DNA of 6,967 bases from an uncultured bacterium (GTDB lineage: Bacteria > Fidelibacterota > Marinisomatia > Marinisomatales > UBA1611). Made by a program: the position numbers and the translations under genes. Of this stretch, positions 5,496 to 6,967 are shown in pieces. The notes beneath the pieces are model-generated. The model was not told the origin of the DNA. It was given only the letters and a program-made list of their open reading frames with translations, and did not search any database. The number at the start of each line of letters is the position of its first letter. Position 1 is the stretch's first letter. The stretch is taken from positions 1 to 6,967 of the forward strand of contig CALKMQ010000022.1 of NCBI GenBank assembly GCA_938092125.1. The letters run 5' to 3'.

Positions 5496-6967
5496 ATGAA
5501 TATTTCTCGCCTTTCCGAAGATTTGCAAAATAAAATTTCTGCTGGTGAGGTTGTTGAAAGACCGTCTTCTGTAGTAAAAGAATTGCTAGAAAATAGTCTT
5601 GATGCTCAATCAAATCAAATTGACATTACAATTGAGCAGGGAGGCAATCAATTAATTCAGGTCAGAGATAATGGTCTCGGTATTAAAAAAGATCAGCTAC
5701 CCAATTCAATTAAACGTTTTCATACGAGTAAATTATCAAAACTAGATGATTTATTTAATATTAACACGCTTGGGTTTAGAGGTGAGGCTTTAGCGAGCAT
5801 TGCTTCTGTTGCTCAATTATCAATTATTTCCGATGATGGGAATTCTGCTGGCGCAGAAATTAGTGTAATAGATGGGAAGGCGAGTGGTATAAAGCCGGCT
5901 CCAAGTATTAGTGGAACTCAAATTACTATTCAGAATCTGTTCTATAATACCCCAGCACGAAGGAAATTTTTAAAAACCCCTCGAACTGAAGGAAGAAAAA
6001 TTATTGAAATGGTAAAACGTTTTGGATTGTCAAATCCTCAAGTTGGTTTTTCTTTGGTCGTTGACGGGAAAAAGGTAATTAGTTTATTAATTGAAACATT
6101 ATCAGAAAGAATTGGTTCTTTATTTGATAATACTTATCAAAAAAATATTATTCCTATAGAAATTTCTAAAGCTGATTTTACTTTTACTGGATATATTGGA
6201 AATCTAAATCTCGTTCGAAAACGTTTTGGAGAACAATATATTTATTTGAATGGCAGATATATTAAAGATAGACTTTTAAATTCTGCAGTTTATTCTTCTT
6301 ATCAATCCCTTGTACAGCGAGGAGAGTACCCGTTTTTTATAATTAATATTCAAATGCCTTATGAACAGGTAGACGTCAATGTCCATCCAATGAAAACAGA
6401 AGTAAGATTCAATGATGAATGGAGAGTATATCATGTCTTAAAGTCTGGAGTAAGTCAATCGCTATCAGAGATACTAAATACAATTCCAAATTTTCAAAGA
6501 ATAAGCTCTGACTCAAGCTCATTTTTTCAGAATACAAATAATCAGTCTTCCATTGATTTTAACAGTACCATCCAAGGTAACGGACTGGTTTCAAACCTTG
6601 AAAAAACTGATAGAGCAAAACTGTACGCCTCAAATATTGACGCCCCCAAAGATGGGATAGACAATTTCAACATTGAAAAAATGTGGCAGGTGCACAAGAA
6701 ATATATCATTTCTGAATTAAATAGTGGATTAGTTGTTATCGATCAGCATGTGGCGCACGAGAGAGTGCTTTATGAGGAGTGTTTACAAGCATTCGAGTCA
6801 AAAATAATGTCATCTCAAACTTTATTATTTCCAGAAGAAATTGTATTTTCAAAAGAAGAATATGATATTCTTTTAGAAATTTTTCCTTACCTGAAAAAAA
6901 TTGGTTTTAAAATAGTTGAGACAGAAAATTCAAAACTAGTTGTTGAAGCTACCCCTTCAGATATAAG
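5496..6967 (+). CDS. mutL: DNA mismatch repair protein MutL (partial at 3')
   Basis: MutL is the ATP-driven mediator that links MutS mismatch recognition to strand removal. The frame runs 490 codons from ATG 5496 and leaves the window open; about 110-140 residues are probably missing. The GHKL ATPase motifs are KELLENSLDA (28-37, with Glu29 and Asn33), RDNGLGI (57-63, Asp58) and TLGFRGEAL (91-99), numbered exactly as in E. coli, which confirms the start. The N-terminal domain continues through FYNTPARRKF and ends near VDVNVHPMK (292-300). A short Ser/Asn-rich linker spans about 320-395. The C-terminal domain opens with QVHKKYI and has the metal-binding DQHVAHERVLYE (416-427), matching DQHA(X)2E(X)4E except for Val at the Ala position, and QTLLFP (441-446), the form of a beta-clamp-binding motif. 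It is therefore the endonuclease type found in bacteria without MutH. It lacks its own clear Shine-Dalgarno site and sits one base after the FTCD stop, suggesting coupling. Confidence 0.96.
   Translation, partial: MNISRLSEDLQNKISAGEVVERPSSVVKELLENSLDAQSNQIDITIEQGGNQLIQVRDNGLGIKKDQLPNSIKRFHTSKLSKLDDLFNINTLGFRGEALASIASVAQLSIISDDGNSAGAEISVIDGKASGIKPAPSISGTQITIQNLFYNTPARRKFLKTPRTEGRKIIEMVKRFGLSNPQVGFSLVVDGKKVISLLIETLSERIGSLFDNTYQKNIIPIEISKADFTFTGYIGNLNLVRKRFGEQYIYLNGRYIKDRLLNSAVYSSYQSLVQRGEYPFFIINIQMPYEQVDVNVHPMKTEVRFNDEWRVYHVLKSGVSQSLSEILNTIPNFQRISSDSSSFFQNTNNQSSIDFNSTIQGNGLVSNLEKTDRAKLYASNIDAPKDGIDNFNIEKMWQVHKKYIISELNSGLVVIDQHVAHERVLYEECLQAFESKIMSSQTLLFPEEIVFSKEEYDILLEIFPYLKKIGFKIVETENSKLVVEATPSDI

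Overview
The window is an AT-rich (roughly one third GC by eye), gene-dense stretch of bacterial chromosome. All nine supported genes lie on the + strand, with junctions that overlap or are separated by 0 to 37 bases. It looks like part of one long housekeeping operon. There are no RNA genes, mobile elements, CRISPR repeats or convincing promoters and terminators. The bacterial geranylgeranylglyceryl phosphate synthase homologue of the group II type, the fused FTCD enzyme, the endonuclease-type MutL and the base composition together suggest an uncultured member of the FCB superphylum. A marine lineage such as Marinimicrobia (SAR406) is my best guess; this is inference and no marker gene here proves it.

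Layout: 1-222, 3' end of biotin carboxylase (accC). 227-604, glycine cleavage H protein (gcvH). 605-1339, GGGP synthase family protein. 1377-1955, GmhA-like SIS-domain phosphoheptose isomerase. 1952-3007, Xer-type tyrosine recombinase with a large insertion in its catalytic domain. 3007-3636, small site-2 protease. 3660-3779, a 39-residue single-pass membrane protein starting at TTG. 3785-5494, bifunctional glutamate formimidoyltransferase / formimidotetrahydrofolate cyclodeaminase. 5496-end, mutL, cut by the window edge.

The genes do not form one pathway. Cell-envelope lipid and sugar precursors (AccC, GGGP synthase, GmhA), one-carbon metabolism (GcvH, FTCD), membrane proteolysis (site-2 protease), and chromosome maintenance (Xer, MutL) are strung together by translational coupling. 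Four of the eight visible starts are TTG, counting the small ORF.

I found no wholly new multi-gene system. The points most worth a second look are the roughly 46-residue insertion between the catalytic Arg and Lys of the Xer recombinase, the archaeal-type ether-lipid enzyme in a bacterium, a Gln at the position of the GmhA catalytic His, and the unannotated small membrane protein beside the site-2 protease.
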